Positions 51,763 to 61,343 of a stretch of 64,000 nt of DNA are shown here, piece after piece. The notes under the pieces are model-generated. The model did no database searches. It saw only the letters and a list, made by a program, of their open reading frames with translations, and was not told the origin of the DNA. Position 1 is the stretch's first letter; the number at the start of each line of letters is the position of its first letter. The position numbers were made by a program, and so were the translations under genes. Origin of the DNA: Pseudoalteromonas shioyasakiensis (lineage in GTDB: Bacteria > Pseudomonadota > Gammaproteobacteria > Enterobacterales > Alteromonadaceae); assembly GCF_001550135.1 (NCBI RefSeq), contig NZ_LRUE01000015.1:496001-560000 (forward strand), in the 5' to 3' direction.

Positions 51763-52101
51763 TCATCCCATTTCTAAAAAATATTGTTGCAACTTTTTCA
51801 ATTGGACTAGTGAAAGAAATCCAAGTATCAAAATGGTAATAGTTTTCCAGTAATGAGGTTTAGAAAACATATCAACTGCTGCAAATAAAGCAATTACAAC
51901 AATATACGATACAAAAACATGCTTATCTAATGTTCTGACATTACTACGAATATTTTTAATGTAGGGCAAAAAGCTATAGCTACCCAAAAACAATAAGCAC
52001 ATCAAAATACCTAATTGCCAGCCATGTTTAGCTAAAAGTACAAGGGGTGCACCATACAAAATAAAGCAGGCTAATGCTTTGTTATTTGAAGATTGCTCCA
52101 T
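51763..52101 (-). CDS. small integral membrane protein of unknown function
   Basis: A protein of 112 residues with three to four predicted TM helices (about residues 8-20, 28-44, 60-78, 83-100: 'ACFILYGAPLVLL', 'LGILMCLLFLGSYSFL', 'HVFVSYIVVIALFAAV', 'TITILILGFLSLVQL'). The loop between helices 2 and 3 is positive (KNIRSNVRT). No family recognised. Low GC, as for neighbours; single gene. Confidence 0.5.
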   Translation of the reverse strand: MEQSSNNKALACFILYGAPLVLLAKHGWQLGILMCLLFLGSYSFLPYIKNIRSNVRTLDKHVFVSYIVVIALFAAVDMFSKPHYWKTITILILGFLSLVQLKKLQQYFLEMG

Positions 52102-52297
52102 TGAATTACCTATATTCCTTTATTAATTATGCAAGTGTGCGATATGCACATATGAGGTCTGGGCTTGTATTTTTCTCTCAACTAATAGCTTAAATTTAAA
52201 TGGTTTTCATAATTCAGTTAGGGAAAGTAAAGCTTAACCGTATTCTCAAATTTTGGTGTACATTTTTTATGATGATGGTAGAGATAACCATGTCTCT

Positions 52298-52735
52298 TTA
52301 CTTATCAAAATTACACTTATAATTGACTTTCCCTCCAAATTCAGCACCGGCATATTCAGCGCTCGTCTTCAAAACCAATACCTTCTCTCCTCTAAACTTT
52401 GCTGAAATAAGGCAATAATCAGAAAAACCCAAAAACTTTTCAAAAAGACTGACTTCTATAATTAAAAGCCCACCGTCAAAAAATAAAGTACCACTTTCAA
52501 ATTCATCTCCGGCGCCAATCAATACTGATTTAAAACCTTGATCATAAGTGTACTCAGAGTAGGCAACACCTTCCTGTGTTCTTATTGAACTAAATTCTGT
52601 ATCAAAGTGAAAATAAAAAGGCTCAAACTGATTTTTAATAAATACACCAGCATCTTTTGTTATGTACCAAAATAAAGTTAATACAATAAAGATAACTAAA
52701 AATAGTTTTCCAAAGACTTTCATAAAAACACTCAT
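52298..52735 (-). CDS. small membrane-anchored or secreted protein of unknown function
   Basis: A protein of 145 residues with an N-terminal hydrophobic segment (KLFLVIFIVLTLFWYITK, residues 11-28), a signal anchor or uncleaved signal. The rest is soluble and beta-rich with two Cys (YCLISAKF and NYKCNFDK), which could form a disulphide. No family recognised. Low GC. Confidence 0.45.
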   Translation of the reverse strand: MSVFMKVFGKLFLVIFIVLTLFWYITKDAGVFIKNQFEPFYFHFDTEFSSIRTQEGVAYSEYTYDQGFKSVLIGAGDEFESGTLFFDGGLLIIEVSLFEKFLGFSDYCLISAKFRGEKVLVLKTSAEYAGAEFGGKVNYKCNFDK

Positions 52736-52904
52736 TAAATTTGAAAAACAAAATCGAGATTATGGATTATCAATACAACGGCCAGCCTACATAGCTGAAG
52801 GTCTTTCATATTTACCTCAACTAAAGACTAAACTGCATTGGTTATTATGATTTAGAAGGAAAAATGTAGCTTGACCTCTTTGGATAGATAAAAGCTACTT
52901 ACCA

Positions 52905-53501
52905 TTATTCTTTATTTTTAAAGCTTAAATCATTTTGACAAAAAGCATCTATTAAACCATCACTATCCGCTTTATTTATTTTTGCTTCTTTAGGGAGCTC
53001 TATATACAAATAATCATAGTTATATTTACCTTCATCAGTCATTCGATTAAGTTTATATCCAATCATGAATTTATCACCTCTACTGTAATCTAAAACTGAT
53101 ATGTTACAATGAGTTGTGTAGTTAATCGAAAATACTAATGAAGCTTTAGCATCTTCGAATTCATCATAGCTCCCAAATAGAGGCACTGAGAAACTATCTA
53201 TCACTCCAGTGTATTCATCAAAAGCTTTTTGTTTATCTAAAAATGAATCTACTTCAGAATTGACAATATTGATAAACTTTTCTATTGAAGGTTTAATATC
53301 ATCGAATTCAATACTTGTGTTTCTATTCTTAAAGAAAGTCATATCCTCAGCAGTGTAACCATATACTAGGCATTTTTTTGCTGTAAAAATATCACCTCCG
53401 ATTCGGCCTAACAGATAAGAGTCTTCACAATATTCTGATATAGGCTGTAACGCCATGCAAATGCCACTTTGGAATAAAAGGATAAAAATTAAATACTTCA
53501 T
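52905..53501 (-). CDS. secreted protein of unknown function
   Basis: A protein of 198 residues with a signal peptide (MKYLIFILLFQSGICMA). Cleavage should follow Ala17 or so. The mature part is acidic with about four Cys (YCEDS, KKCLVY, HCNISV, FCQND), pointing to disulphides. 'YTHCNISVLDYSRGDKFMIGYKLNRM' lies in the second half. No domain recognised. A ribosome-binding site (GGAGATACT) precedes the ATG. Low GC. Confidence 0.5.
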   Translation of the reverse strand: MKYLIFILLFQSGICMALQPISEYCEDSYLLGRIGGDIFTAKKCLVYGYTAEDMTFFKNRNTSIEFDDIKPSIEKFINIVNSEVDSFLDKQKAFDEYTGVIDSFSVPLFGSYDEFEDAKASLVFSINYTTHCNISVLDYSRGDKFMIGYKLNRMTDEGKYNYDYLYIELPKEAKINKADSDGLIDAFCQNDLSFKNKE

Positions 53502-54058
53502 AGTATCTCCACCATTTAACTTGAGTCTCTTCGATTAGCTCAGAAAAAAACTGTTACGTTTTTGGCATAGTGCTTAACCATAATCCACGAAAGAAAAACA
53601 AGAACCGACTCCTAGCTCTGTTGAATTCCATTCAATTTTATTAAAAAAACCATAATGAAAAACATTACTACAATTGCTATAGATGAGTATTTAATGGCTT
53701 TACAAGCCCAAACTTTGTCTTCCCGATAGGATTCAACTTTGAACAGCTTAAAACCATGATAAATTGCACCTGTTCCGCCGTAGTAGTTTATGAAAAGCTC
53801 TTTTTTGCGTATTTTGGAGCTAAGATAAACAAAACCATTACAAACAAAAATAAAACAGCCGAAAGTACCATCAAAATAATAAGAAAATAATCTATCATTT
53901 CACCAGTTCACATTTACATATTTATCAGTAACTTACTATACCAATAAAAAGCAAGTTGTGCTCCAACCAAACTTAAACACAATCTGGTGTTTTTAGTTGA
54001 TAGTAAGGTACTGCATTTGTTATTTTACTCCTAATACTAAATATGTAATCGAGGACAC
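53502..54058. other. stretch with a disrupted small membrane gene
   Basis: 557 bases; the only support for coding is the frameshifted gene at 53612-53898. The rest (53502-53611 and 53899-54058) is AT-rich, with no clear promoter or terminator found. Confidence 0.5.
53612..53898 (-). pseudogene. frameshifted small membrane-protein gene
   Basis: The first frame starts at ATG 53898: MIDYFLIILMVLSAVLFLFV..., a TM segment, and stops after 36 codons at 53788. In the frame two bases along, an open stretch without a start continues to a TAG at 53612: '...VYLSSKIRKKELFINYYGGTGAIYHGFKLFKVESYREDKVW...' then a second TM segment ('IAIVVMFFIMVFLIKLN'). Joined through the T-rich run near 53840, the two give a coherent two-helix protein of about 95 residues. 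A frameshift, by mutation or sequencing error, is the simplest reading. Confidence 0.5.
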
Positions 54059-54757
54059 ATGGAAGCGCCTACTTTTGAATTAACCCGTGATAACTTTAAC
54101 TTAATCTTTTTTCAGACTTTCATAAAAACGAAAGTGCAAGCTGAAATACCTATCTTGAGATGCGCAGTCCCTTTACCTAAAGCACAGAAATTCAAAGCAA
54201 AATTAATCACCGGTGCTATATTCATCATTGCTTGCCACCTTGTTTGGAAAACACAATCCGGTGCAGGTGCAATTGCCGCTGTGATCATTACATATCTCAG
54301 TTACTTTTTAGTTCAAATGTTTATCGCCAATAAGCGTTACTTCATCCATGAATCCCCGTTGTGCGAAATTAAAATAAACCAAGAACAGGTTTACCTGCCT
54401 GCACTTTTATTCGATGACAGAAAACCACGAACAATTAAAAGAGAAGATTTACTTAATGTTGAGGCCATATGGAATTTTACACGCACCAAAAGCGGCTACG
54501 ATATTAACGATCCACAACCTAGGCGTGCCTATCTATTTTCTGTTATTTTTAAAACTCGCTATGGTGATTCAATTCCTTTAAATGACTGGAGCTTAGAACA
54601 TCCTGAGCTTTTCAAGAAACTTGTTGAGTATGATTACCCAGTAACTATGATCAGAACAGCCAAACGCGGGTCACCAATAACAGTTCACATAAAATGGTTC
54701 TTCCTATTTACCTTTATATGTACTCTCATCTACTCACTTATAAAGTATGTAATTTAG
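54059..54757 (+). CDS. membrane protein of unknown function
   Basis: A protein of 232 residues with two TM helices near the N-terminus (about residues 51-65 'LITGAIFIIACHLVW' and 70-90 'GAIAAVIITYLSYFLVQMF') and a C-terminal TM (about 212-230 'WFFLFTFICTLIYSLI'). Between them is a soluble domain, 'PLCEIKINQEQVYLPALLFDDRKPRTIKREDLLNVEAIWNF', with a PH-like look. No family identified. Ends are typical, with GAGGACAC before the ATG. Single gene on the plus strand in a block of minus-strand genes. Confidence 0.5.
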   Translation: MEAPTFELTRDNFNLIFFQTFIKTKVQAEIPILRCAVPLPKAQKFKAKLITGAIFIIACHLVWKTQSGAGAIAAVIITYLSYFLVQMFIANKRYFIHESPLCEIKINQEQVYLPALLFDDRKPRTIKREDLLNVEAIWNFTRTKSGYDINDPQPRRAYLFSVIFKTRYGDSIPLNDWSLEHPELFKKLVEYDYPVTMIRTAKRGSPITVHIKWFFLFTFICTLIYSLIKYVI

Positions 54758-54814
54758 CGGACTTATAAATATGCAATTGGCAAAGTAACTGCGAACAAGC
54801 GCTTTGCCTTAAAC

Positions 54815-55231
54815 TTACGCTTTATTGTTAAACAGCATACCAGAGTGATTACTAGAAGTAGGAGCAAACAATAAGTTTATCATCGTAGAAACATTACTTT
54901 TTACGGCAAGCTGGACTGCATTTATTTCTTCATCAAGTTGTTCATTAAGCTCTAGCAACTCACTTTCTCGTTGTTCTGGAGCTAGGTCTTTGTTGCTTTT
55001 TAAACTATTAATCTTATTTTGTAACTCCTTTATTTTCACTACTAGCTCTTGCTGTGTTTGTGATGTCTTTGATTGAGCTTCTGCTTGTGGATCAGAATCA
55101 ACGCCCGCTTCTTGTTGTTTAGAGCCTTGAAGGTTTGTTGCTTTTTCACTTGCTGGGTTTAGCTCATTTTTATTTTGCTGATCTAATAATGGCTCTTTTA
55201 GGAATGAGGATATGTACGAAGTTAGCTGCAT
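54815..55231 (-). CDS. coiled-coil protein of unknown function
   Basis: A protein of 138 residues from the ATG at 55231, preceded by AGGAAAACT; a longer frame to 55315 has no ribosome-binding site. Residues about 20-55 are low-complexity (Q, E, S, A), and residues about 55-115 are strongly helical ('TQQELVVKIKELQNKINSLKSNKDLAPEQRESELLELNEQLDEEINAVQ'), i.e. an antiparallel or dimeric coiled coil. No membrane segment or signal. It resembles FlxA-like or YlbF-like helical proteins only in composition. Role unknown. Confidence 0.55.
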   Translation of the reverse strand: MQLTSYISSFLKEPLLDQQNKNELNPASEKATNLQGSKQQEAGVDSDPQAEAQSKTSQTQQELVVKIKELQNKINSLKSNKDLAPEQRESELLELNEQLDEEINAVQLAVKSNVSTMINLLFAPTSSNHSGMLFNNKA

Positions 55232-55528
55232 AGTTTTCCTATCGTTAATTTTTTGACGTTTAGCTATAAACCTTTTGAAAACAAAATAGATGCACAATCC
55301 GTACCTATTTACCACCCAAAACTTTTATGTTGCTAAGCATGTTTTTTCCTTTAAAGTTAGCGATATTAAACTTTAACTATTAATCCCCTCTTTCAACAAA
55401 CCAATACTAAAGAATCAGTTTTTAACTTTTAAATAACCTTTTGTGATCTCTTTTTAAACACCTGCCGTAAGCCTTATTGAAATGGACACGTCGTAACGTC
55501 CGAACATACAAAGATATAAGGAAGAACG
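55232..55528 (+). promoter_or_regulatory. upstream region of the CHRD lipoprotein gene
   Basis: About 297 bases between divergent genes. TGATCT - 16 bases - CGTA (55444-55469) is similar to ECF-type promoters of the TGATCC...CGTA kind. An imperfect repeat GGACACGT CG TAACGTCC occurs near 55484-55501. Both are suggestive only. ATAAGGAAGAACG is the ribosome-binding site. Confidence 0.3.
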
Positions 55529-57802
55529 ATGAAATACATACTCCTGGCTAGCAGCTTACTTTTTCTCACCGCGTGTAGCGATGATGATGACGATAATACC
55601 GAAGTTGTTACCCCTCCCCCAGTTCAAGAATTCACTCCAAGTAAAACCTATTCTGTAACTTTAAGTGGCAAACAAGAAGTGCCAATGAATGACTCAATGC
55701 AAACAGCAACTGCAACGGTAGAGCTTGACGAAAGTTTAATGCAATTTCGTGCAACACTTGATGCAAGCTCAGTCGAAGGTTTTAGCGCAGCACACATACA
55801 CGACGGTGATTTAGGCGCTAATGGTGATGTTGCTTTTGCATTTGAAGCCACTACCGATGGTATGTATGAAGTCGCAATTACCGACCTTGATGAAAGCTTG
55901 ATTGCTGATTTAATGGATGGCGATTGGTACATTAACCTTCATACCGAACAATATGCAAACGGCGAACTTCGTGCGCAAATTGTGCCTGATACAACCAGCA
56001 TCATCACGTTTGTTTTAAATGGCGATCAGCAAGTGCCTATGAACGACAGTGACGCAATGGGTTACGGCTATGCATCTTATGATAGCGCCACGACAGAATT
56101 ACGACTTCGTGCGGTGACTATGGGTGTTGATGACGCTACAGCAGCTCACATCCATACAGGAAAATTAGGTTCAAATGGTGATGTATTTGTGACTTTAGAG
56201 CAAGACGACGAAGTCATGACTGACTGGGTTGTACCTGAAGATACCATGATAGACAGCGACACTCTGGCAGTACTTTTAGACGGCGGTCACTATGTTAACG
56301 TTCACACACCAGAATTTGCCGGTGGCGAAATTCGCGGCCAAATCTTAACAGACAACTATGCAGTTGCGACCTTTGACTTGAGTGGTGCACAAGAAGTGCC
56401 TATGGTCAGCACCATGGCTGATGGTGATGGTTATGCCCTTGTTGATACAACAGACTACAGTGTAGAGCTTACTGTTGTCACGTCAGGCTTAGACGATGCA
56501 AGTGCTGCGCATATTCATACAGGTCGTATCGGTACTAATGGCGATGTATTAGTAGCTCTTGAACAATCAATGGACGACAGTAACGTCTGGATGACACCAA
56601 GCAACACGCAAATCAATGCAGATATTTTTGCAGTGCTGGCTTCTGGCGGTCACTATGTCAATGTTCATACACCTGCTAATGCTGGCGGCGAGCTTCGTGG
56701 GCAAATCCTAACCAGTAACTATGGCTTTACGAGTTTTAAACTAAGCGGTGAGCAAGAAGTTCCTGCCATCGAATCTGATGCAAGTGGTGAAGGTTATGCA
56801 TTAATCAACATGGATAACTATGCCTTAGAGCTATTAGTAAACACAATGGGTGTTGATGATGCGACAGGTGCACACATTCACACTGGCCGAATTGGCACGA
56901 ATGGCGACGTACTCGTTGCACTTGAGCAGTCAACAACTGACGCGGGCATGTGGATGACACCAGCAAATACCATGATCAACGCAGAGATATTTGAGGTACT
57001 TGCATCAGGAGGTCATTACGTTAACGTACATACGCCTGCTAACACGGGTGGCGAAATTAGAGGTCAGATCCTAACAGACAACTATCAGCTCGTTACTTTC
57101 CCACTCAGTGGTATGCAAGAAGTTCCAGCGGTTGATACGATGGCATCAGGTAGTGGTTATGCCTTAGTCAATATGGATAATTACCATCTAGAATTAAGAG
57201 CGTTAACCGAAGGTGTGAGTGATGCTACTGCTGCCCACATTCATACAGGTCGTATAGGCACCAATGGCGACGTTCTTGCCGCGTTAGAGCAATCAAGCGA
57301 TAACATGAACCTGTGGCAAACACCTGAAAACACCATGATCAGTGCAGATATTTTTGCAGTACTCGCATCAGGTGGTCACTACGTTAATGTGCATACTCCA
57401 GCTAACCCAGGTGGTGAACTACGTGGTCAAATCCTTACCGACAACTACGTGTTTGTAACCTTCCCGCTTTCTGGTGAACAAGAAGTACCCGCGGTCACAA
57501 CGGATGCATCTGGTGATGGTTATGCGCTAGTGAATACCAATGATTACAGTGTTGAGCTGCAAGTATTAACATCGGGTGTAATCGATGCAACTGCTGCACA
57601 CATTCATACCGGTGTAGCCGGTGAAAATGGCCCTGTGTTAGCTCCTCTTGTACAAGACAGTGATGATATGAATCGCTGGATGAGTAGCACAGGCTTAATG
57701 ATAGATGCCGATATCTTTTCAGTTTTAGCTTCAGGCGGTCATTATGTAAACATTCATACGCCTGCAAATCCAAGCGGTGAGATACGAGGCCAAATTCAAT
57801 AA
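55529..57802 (+). CDS. lipoprotein with six CHRD domains
   Basis: A protein of 757 residues. The N-terminus is a lipoprotein signal ('LLASSLLFLTACSDDDDDN', lipobox LTAC); the Asp-rich run after Cys resembles outer-membrane lipoproteins. Six tandem CHRD domains of about 118 residues follow, starting near residues 41, 160, 277, 394, 511 and 630. Each begins '(F/Y).LSG.QEVP' and ends 'GGHYVNVHTP...GGE(L/I)RGQI(L/Q)', and each has an 'AAHIHTG..G.NGDV' centre. CHRD domains are named after chordin and their bacterial role is unknown. Sequence drift between copies is mild, so they are recent or under shared constraint. Single gene with its own terminator. Confidence 0.9.
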   Translation: MKYILLASSLLFLTACSDDDDDNTEVVTPPPVQEFTPSKTYSVTLSGKQEVPMNDSMQTATATVELDESLMQFRATLDASSVEGFSAAHIHDGDLGANGDVAFAFEATTDGMYEVAITDLDESLIADLMDGDWYINLHTEQYANGELRAQIVPDTTSIITFVLNGDQQVPMNDSDAMGYGYASYDSATTELRLRAVTMGVDDATAAHIHTGKLGSNGDVFVTLEQDDEVMTDWVVPEDTMIDSDTLAVLLDGGHYVNVHTPEFAGGEIRGQILTDNYAVATFDLSGAQEVPMVSTMADGDGYALVDTTDYSVELTVVTSGLDDASAAHIHTGRIGTNGDVLVALEQSMDDSNVWMTPSNTQINADIFAVLASGGHYVNVHTPANAGGELRGQILTSNYGFTSFKLSGEQEVPAIESDASGEGYALINMDNYALELLVNTMGVDDATGAHIHTGRIGTNGDVLVALEQSTTDAGMWMTPANTMINAEIFEVLASGGHYVNVHTPANTGGEIRGQILTDNYQLVTFPLSGMQEVPAVDTMASGSGYALVNMDNYHLELRALTEGVSDATAAHIHTGRIGTNGDVLAALEQSSDNMNLWQTPENTMISADIFAVLASGGHYVNVHTPANPGGELRGQILTDNYVFVTFPLSGEQEVPAVTTDASGDGYALVNTNDYSVELQVLTSGVIDATAAHIHTGVAGENGPVLAPLVQDSDDMNRWMSSTGLMIDADIFSVLASGGHYVNIHTPANPSGEIRGQIQ

Positions 57803-57814
57803 TTTTATAAAGTC

Positions 57815-57840
57815 AGAGGCCAATATTTTTGGCCTCTTTT
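57815..57840 (+). terminator. terminator of the CHRD gene
   Basis: A 9-bp stem (AGAGGCCAA / TTGGCCTCT) with loop TATTT, followed by TTT, 13 bases past the stop. Confidence 0.85.
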
Positions 57841-57888
57841 ATGACTAAGCATGAGAACATTACTTCATAAAAAGTTATACCATTAACT

Positions 57889-58548
57889 TTATTGGCTCAT
57901 GATATTTGGCACTCTAATCCGCTCTGATTCACTCTTATCTTTATTCAAAACTGCGAGTGTCTCATTATCAATCCATCTAATATCGCCTAGTAAGCCATTA
58001 AACAGAAACTCATCAGGCTCAGCACTAAATAAACGTTTTGAAAACAGCACTTCCCCGATTTTATTTTTGATTTTTACAAAACAATCAAAGCTCATCGATT
58101 CGTGATGGCACTCTAATTCTGCAATAAGTTTTCTGTTACGGTTATGCTTTTTTCGAAAGGTATAATGGTTAACAAAACTATCTCTCAAAACCGCTGCATA
58201 TGCTTGATTAAACGGCTCTATTGGCCATTCATACATTACTGTTAATTTAACTAATGCTTGCTGCAACGTATCTAATAGGCATAGTTTCTTTTCATTCTCA
58301 CCTAATCTATTAAATGCTATAAAATCAAAAGGTTGATAAAATTTAAGCACAGAACTACTTAACTCTGTGGTCCCATCACGTTTATCCGATTCACTTAACT
58401 TAATAATTACTCGGTAAATTCCGTTAGTCTCTATCTGACAAAAATACCGTTCATAATGGGCGTATACACTTCTAGAAAATAAGATAAATTTTCTACATTC
58501 GGCTAGCTCTTGTTTAAAGGCCCACAGATCAAATTCTTTTAATTTCAT
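57889..58548 (-). CDS. protein of unknown function
   Basis: A protein of 219 residues, no signal peptide or TM segment. Mixed helix/strand pattern: 'FILFSRSVYAHYERYFCQIETNGIYRVIIKL' at the N-terminal side and 'LECHHESMSFDCFVKIKNKIGEVLFSKRLF' and 'IRWIDNETLAVLN' in the C-terminal half, which look like two strand-rich sections. No family identified. Low GC; convergent with the CHRD gene. Part of the accessory block. Confidence 0.5.
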   Translation of the reverse strand: MKLKEFDLWAFKQELAECRKFILFSRSVYAHYERYFCQIETNGIYRVIIKLSESDKRDGTTELSSSVLKFYQPFDFIAFNRLGENEKKLCLLDTLQQALVKLTVMYEWPIEPFNQAYAAVLRDSFVNHYTFRKKHNRNRKLIAELECHHESMSFDCFVKIKNKIGEVLFSKRLFSAEPDEFLFNGLLGDIRWIDNETLAVLNKDKSESERIRVPNIMSQ

Positions 58549-58577
58549 GTTTATTTTAACGCTGCTTTTTTAATAGC

Positions 58578-59111
58578 TCAATTAATCTCACAATAGCACC
58601 CCTCAGCATCTGAGTTAATAAACTGGCTATTAAAACCCGCACGTAAGTTTGCGATTACTAGCTCAACAAAGCCATTCTGACTTGAACAGGCGAGTCCCTT
58701 TGATAATGGCCCTGCATACACAAGCTGTTGATTTTCTGAAACAAGTACTGCGGCAGGTTGAGCGGGTAATATTGCAGCAACCGCAGATGTTGGTTTAAGT
58801 TTTATTACTTCAATACCTTGCTCTGCTGCATAGCTGCTAAGGCTTGTTATGTGCGGTTGTGAGCGCTCTGAGCATACACAGGTATTTTCATCAATAATGT
58901 ACAAGGTATCGGCATTGTTGATGTCAAGCCGCATACTTTGTTGAAAAGCAGGTAACCAATTAGCTGTGGCTAGCTTTTTATCTGGATCAAAGGTGCTTGC
59001 TTGTTGAGAATAAGCAAACACCAAGGCTAATGCTACAGAGGCAACCCAAAGTAGAGTTGCCATTATCAGCCATTTGCTATTTGAATTTAGCAATACCTTG
59101 CTCCAGTACAT
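58578..59111 (-). CDS. DUF6436-like membrane-anchored thioredoxin-fold protein
   Basis: A protein of 177 residues (start ATG 59111, overlapping the chemotaxis-receptor gene by 35 bases; an ATG at 59063 would avoid the overlap but no ribosome-binding site distinguishes them). One TM helix (about 17-34: '[17 protein letters not shown]') is followed by a periplasmic domain with '[20 protein letters not shown]', where C-V-C could be a redox or metal pair, and a C-terminal 'GCYCEIN' with two more Cys. The pattern fits the thioredoxin-like DUF6436 group. Function unknown. It likely shares the transcript of the receptor upstream. Confidence 0.55.
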   Translation of the reverse strand: MYWSKVLLNSNSKWLIMATLLWVASVALALVFAYSQQASTFDPDKKLATANWLPAFQQSMRLDINNADTLYIIDENTCVCSERSQPHITSLSSYAAEQGIEVIKLKPTSAVAAILPAQPAAVLVSENQQLVYAGPLSKGLACSSQNGFVELVIANLRAGFNSQFINSDAEGCYCEIN

Positions 59112-60543
59112 CGATACTTACATCAATTAACTGTACGCGATCGGTGAGCTTTTCAATCATCAAGTTGTCGTTGGCTTGGTTAGCAATTAAGGCTTGTGAG
59201 TTCTCGGCAATAGCACGTGTATTACCCGCTTGATTTTGCACTACATGAGCAACCGATTGTGAGCTACTTGCGGCAACATTCACCTGCTCTGTCATCTCGG
59301 TAATTTGCAGTTTCATCTGCGAACTAATGGCCGACAACTGCTCTATAAGCGCAACACTACCCTGCATCGACTTAGTTGATGAGGCACTGTTTTGCATCAA
59401 GCTTTCAAGCGTATTAGTTATTTTATCCGTCGTGTTTTTACTGCGTGTTGCCAAGTTTCTAACTTCATCAGCCACTACCGCAAAGCCGCGGCCTTGTTCA
59501 CCTGCACGTGCAGCTTCAATTGCAGCGTTAAGCGCAAGTAAATTCGTTTGCTCAGCAATTGACGAAATTTCATTAAGTAATTCTGAGATATGCGAACATG
59601 CACTCACCAGTTGGCCTATATTTTGATCTGCTTCTTGAAGGTTATTAGCAAGCTCAGCCGTTTTGCTGTCTGTATTCGCCACTTCATTTAATGCCTCTGT
59701 AGCACTTAAATGGAGCTGCTCAAACTGTGTTTGTAGCTCATTACTTTCTTGTTCAACATGAGCAAAGCCTTCGGCGACTCGTTCACCTGACTGCGCGATA
59801 TCCGTCGATAGCTGCTCACGATTAAGTGCTTGCTCATGCAGTTCGTCGTGTACTTCAAGTAATTGTTTAGACTGGTTTTTTAAAACACTACTTTGGCTTT
59901 GAACATCACCAATCACGCTCGATACAAAACCTAGTAAGCGGTTAAAACCCGCCACGGCTTCACTGTGGCTATCATCCGCTCTTAAGCTAATATTTATGCT
60001 GTTTTCGTCGGCCATTATCTGCTCTGTAGTTGTGCTTAACGATAAGCCAGAACTACGTTCAAGATGAAGGGTTTTTGCAATGTAGCCAGCTACAATCGCT
60101 TCAACAATGGCATACACGGCATGGATAAGTACGGTGCTAAAATACAATCGATCTGGGTCAAAAACGTATAAACCGACTTCGTTTATCTGTAAAAAGTAAA
60201 AGCTCAAATGGTGAACTGCCACAAAAGCAAGTGCAGTAATAAACACGCGCCATTCAACAAACATGATCAACACGGCCATTAAAATAAATATTTCAAAGTG
60301 AACTTCAATTAAGCCGTAGCTTTGTTGGATGTGTAAAAACGAAAACATCATGCAACCGGCAGCCACAACATGGGCTGTTAATTTGCTCGTTGGGTATTGA
60401 TGGAGCATCCAAAGCGGTAAAGATAGCAATAATAAACCGGTTACCACACCTGTAATTAGGGTCGAATAGATAAAACCCAAAACTAAAGATTCAACAAACA
60501 ATAAAAGGAACAAATAAGTAAAAAGGCGGCGCACACTCGTCAT
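59077..60543 (-). CDS. methyl-accepting chemotaxis protein
   Basis: A protein of 488 residues. Residues about 5-185 contain six or so TM helices ('[20 protein letters not shown]', '[14 protein letters not shown]', ...), with no classical periplasmic sensor domain, so it senses within or near the membrane. Then a helical region and the signalling domain with the hairpin tip '[44 protein letters not shown]'. It controls CheA and thereby flagellar rotation or another Che-like pathway. The ligand is unknown. The multi-pass N-terminus resembles receptors with a 7TM-like sensor. Confidence 0.9.
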   Translation of the reverse strand: MTSVRRLFTYLFLLLFVESLVLGFIYSTLITGVVTGLLLLSLPLWMLHQYPTSKLTAHVVAAGCMMFSFLHIQQSYGLIEVHFEIFILMAVLIMFVEWRVFITALAFVAVHHLSFYFLQINEVGLYVFDPDRLYFSTVLIHAVYAIVEAIVAGYIAKTLHLERSSGLSLSTTTEQIMADENSINISLRADDSHSEAVAGFNRLLGFVSSVIGDVQSQSSVLKNQSKQLLEVHDELHEQALNREQLSTDIAQSGERVAEGFAHVEQESNELQTQFEQLHLSATEALNEVANTDSKTAELANNLQEADQNIGQLVSACSHISELLNEISSIAEQTNLLALNAAIEAARAGEQGRGFAVVADEVRNLATRSKNTTDKITNTLESLMQNSASSTKSMQGSVALIEQLSAISSQMKLQITEMTEQVNVAASSSQSVAHVVQNQAGNTRAIAENSQALIANQANDNLMIEKLTDRVQLIDVSIDVLEQGIAKFK

Positions 60544-60619
60544 AGATAAAGCCTTAATTATTAAATAATATACAAAAATACAATTAATCGAGCCAATACG
60601 GTTTGATGCGCATCATGGT

Positions 60620-61177
60620 TCACTTTATTAATTGCAATAATGCTCTAAATTGATCAGTCCCTGCTTTTTCTAGCCATTGAAATATCAAACTTTCTGTACA
60701 AGTAATAATAGCACCTGCTGCCGATAGCTGCTTAATTGCTAACTCTTTGTGTTTTTCGTTACGTGATGCAATGGCATCTTCCACTACAAACACTTGGTAA
60801 CCATTGGCAATTAAGTCTAAACATGTTTGCAGTACACACACATGCGACTCTGTACCCGTTACCACTATTTGCTTACGGTTAAAGCCAGCCAATAGGTTGT
60901 TAAATTGAACCTCTTGGCATGCGCTAAAATGTATTTTGTGATGGCAGTTAGTGCCACTTATAAAAGGTAAAAGCTGTTCACTACTTTTACCTAACTTGGT
61001 TGGGTTTTGTTCGGTAAATAAATAGGGAATATCTAAAGCTTTAGCTGCTTTTATTAACTTTTCGGTCTGATTAACAGCTAAGCCAAAGTCGTTAATTACC
61101 GGTTCAAGCCCTGCCTGAAGGTCAATAATCAATAACAATGCATTACTTTTTTGGCTTATAAATGAATGGCGCATCAC
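60620..61177 (-). CDS. isochorismatase-family cysteine hydrolase
   Basis: A protein of 185 residues. The catalytic triad is visible: Asp in 'ALLLIIDLQAGLEPVI' (residue about 18), Lys in 'FTEQNPTKLG', and Cys in 'VVTGTESHVCVLQTCLDL' (the T-G-x-E/T-x-x-x-C-V motif). Family members hydrolyse amides or vinyl ethers such as isochorismate or nicotinamide-like compounds; this small 'YcaC-like' type is usually of unknown substrate. Single gene, divergent from the sensor gene. Confidence 0.82.
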   Translation of the reverse strand: MMRHSFISQKSNALLLIIDLQAGLEPVINDFGLAVNQTEKLIKAAKALDIPYLFTEQNPTKLGKSSEQLLPFISGTNCHHKIHFSACQEVQFNNLLAGFNRKQIVVTGTESHVCVLQTCLDLIANGYQVFVVEDAIASRNEKHKELAIKQLSAAGAIITCTESLIFQWLEKAGTDQFRALLQLIK

Positions 61178-61343
61178 GTTCTCAAATTGCTGATAATTGA
61201 ACTAGTTATAGCATAGGTTTCAGTTTCAGCAACAAGTAGACCTTATTACTATTTTTTCTTTTCAGAACCATTAATTACGGTCATAATTGTGCTATATTTT
61301 GTTAAAAATTATGCGCAAATAATAATTTAGGGTTAATCAGTCA

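Noticed and set aside
55529..57802. Tandem DNA repeats as a separate repeat feature
   Set aside because: The periodicity is that of the six encoded protein domains, with codon-level drift; it is already covered by the gene entry.
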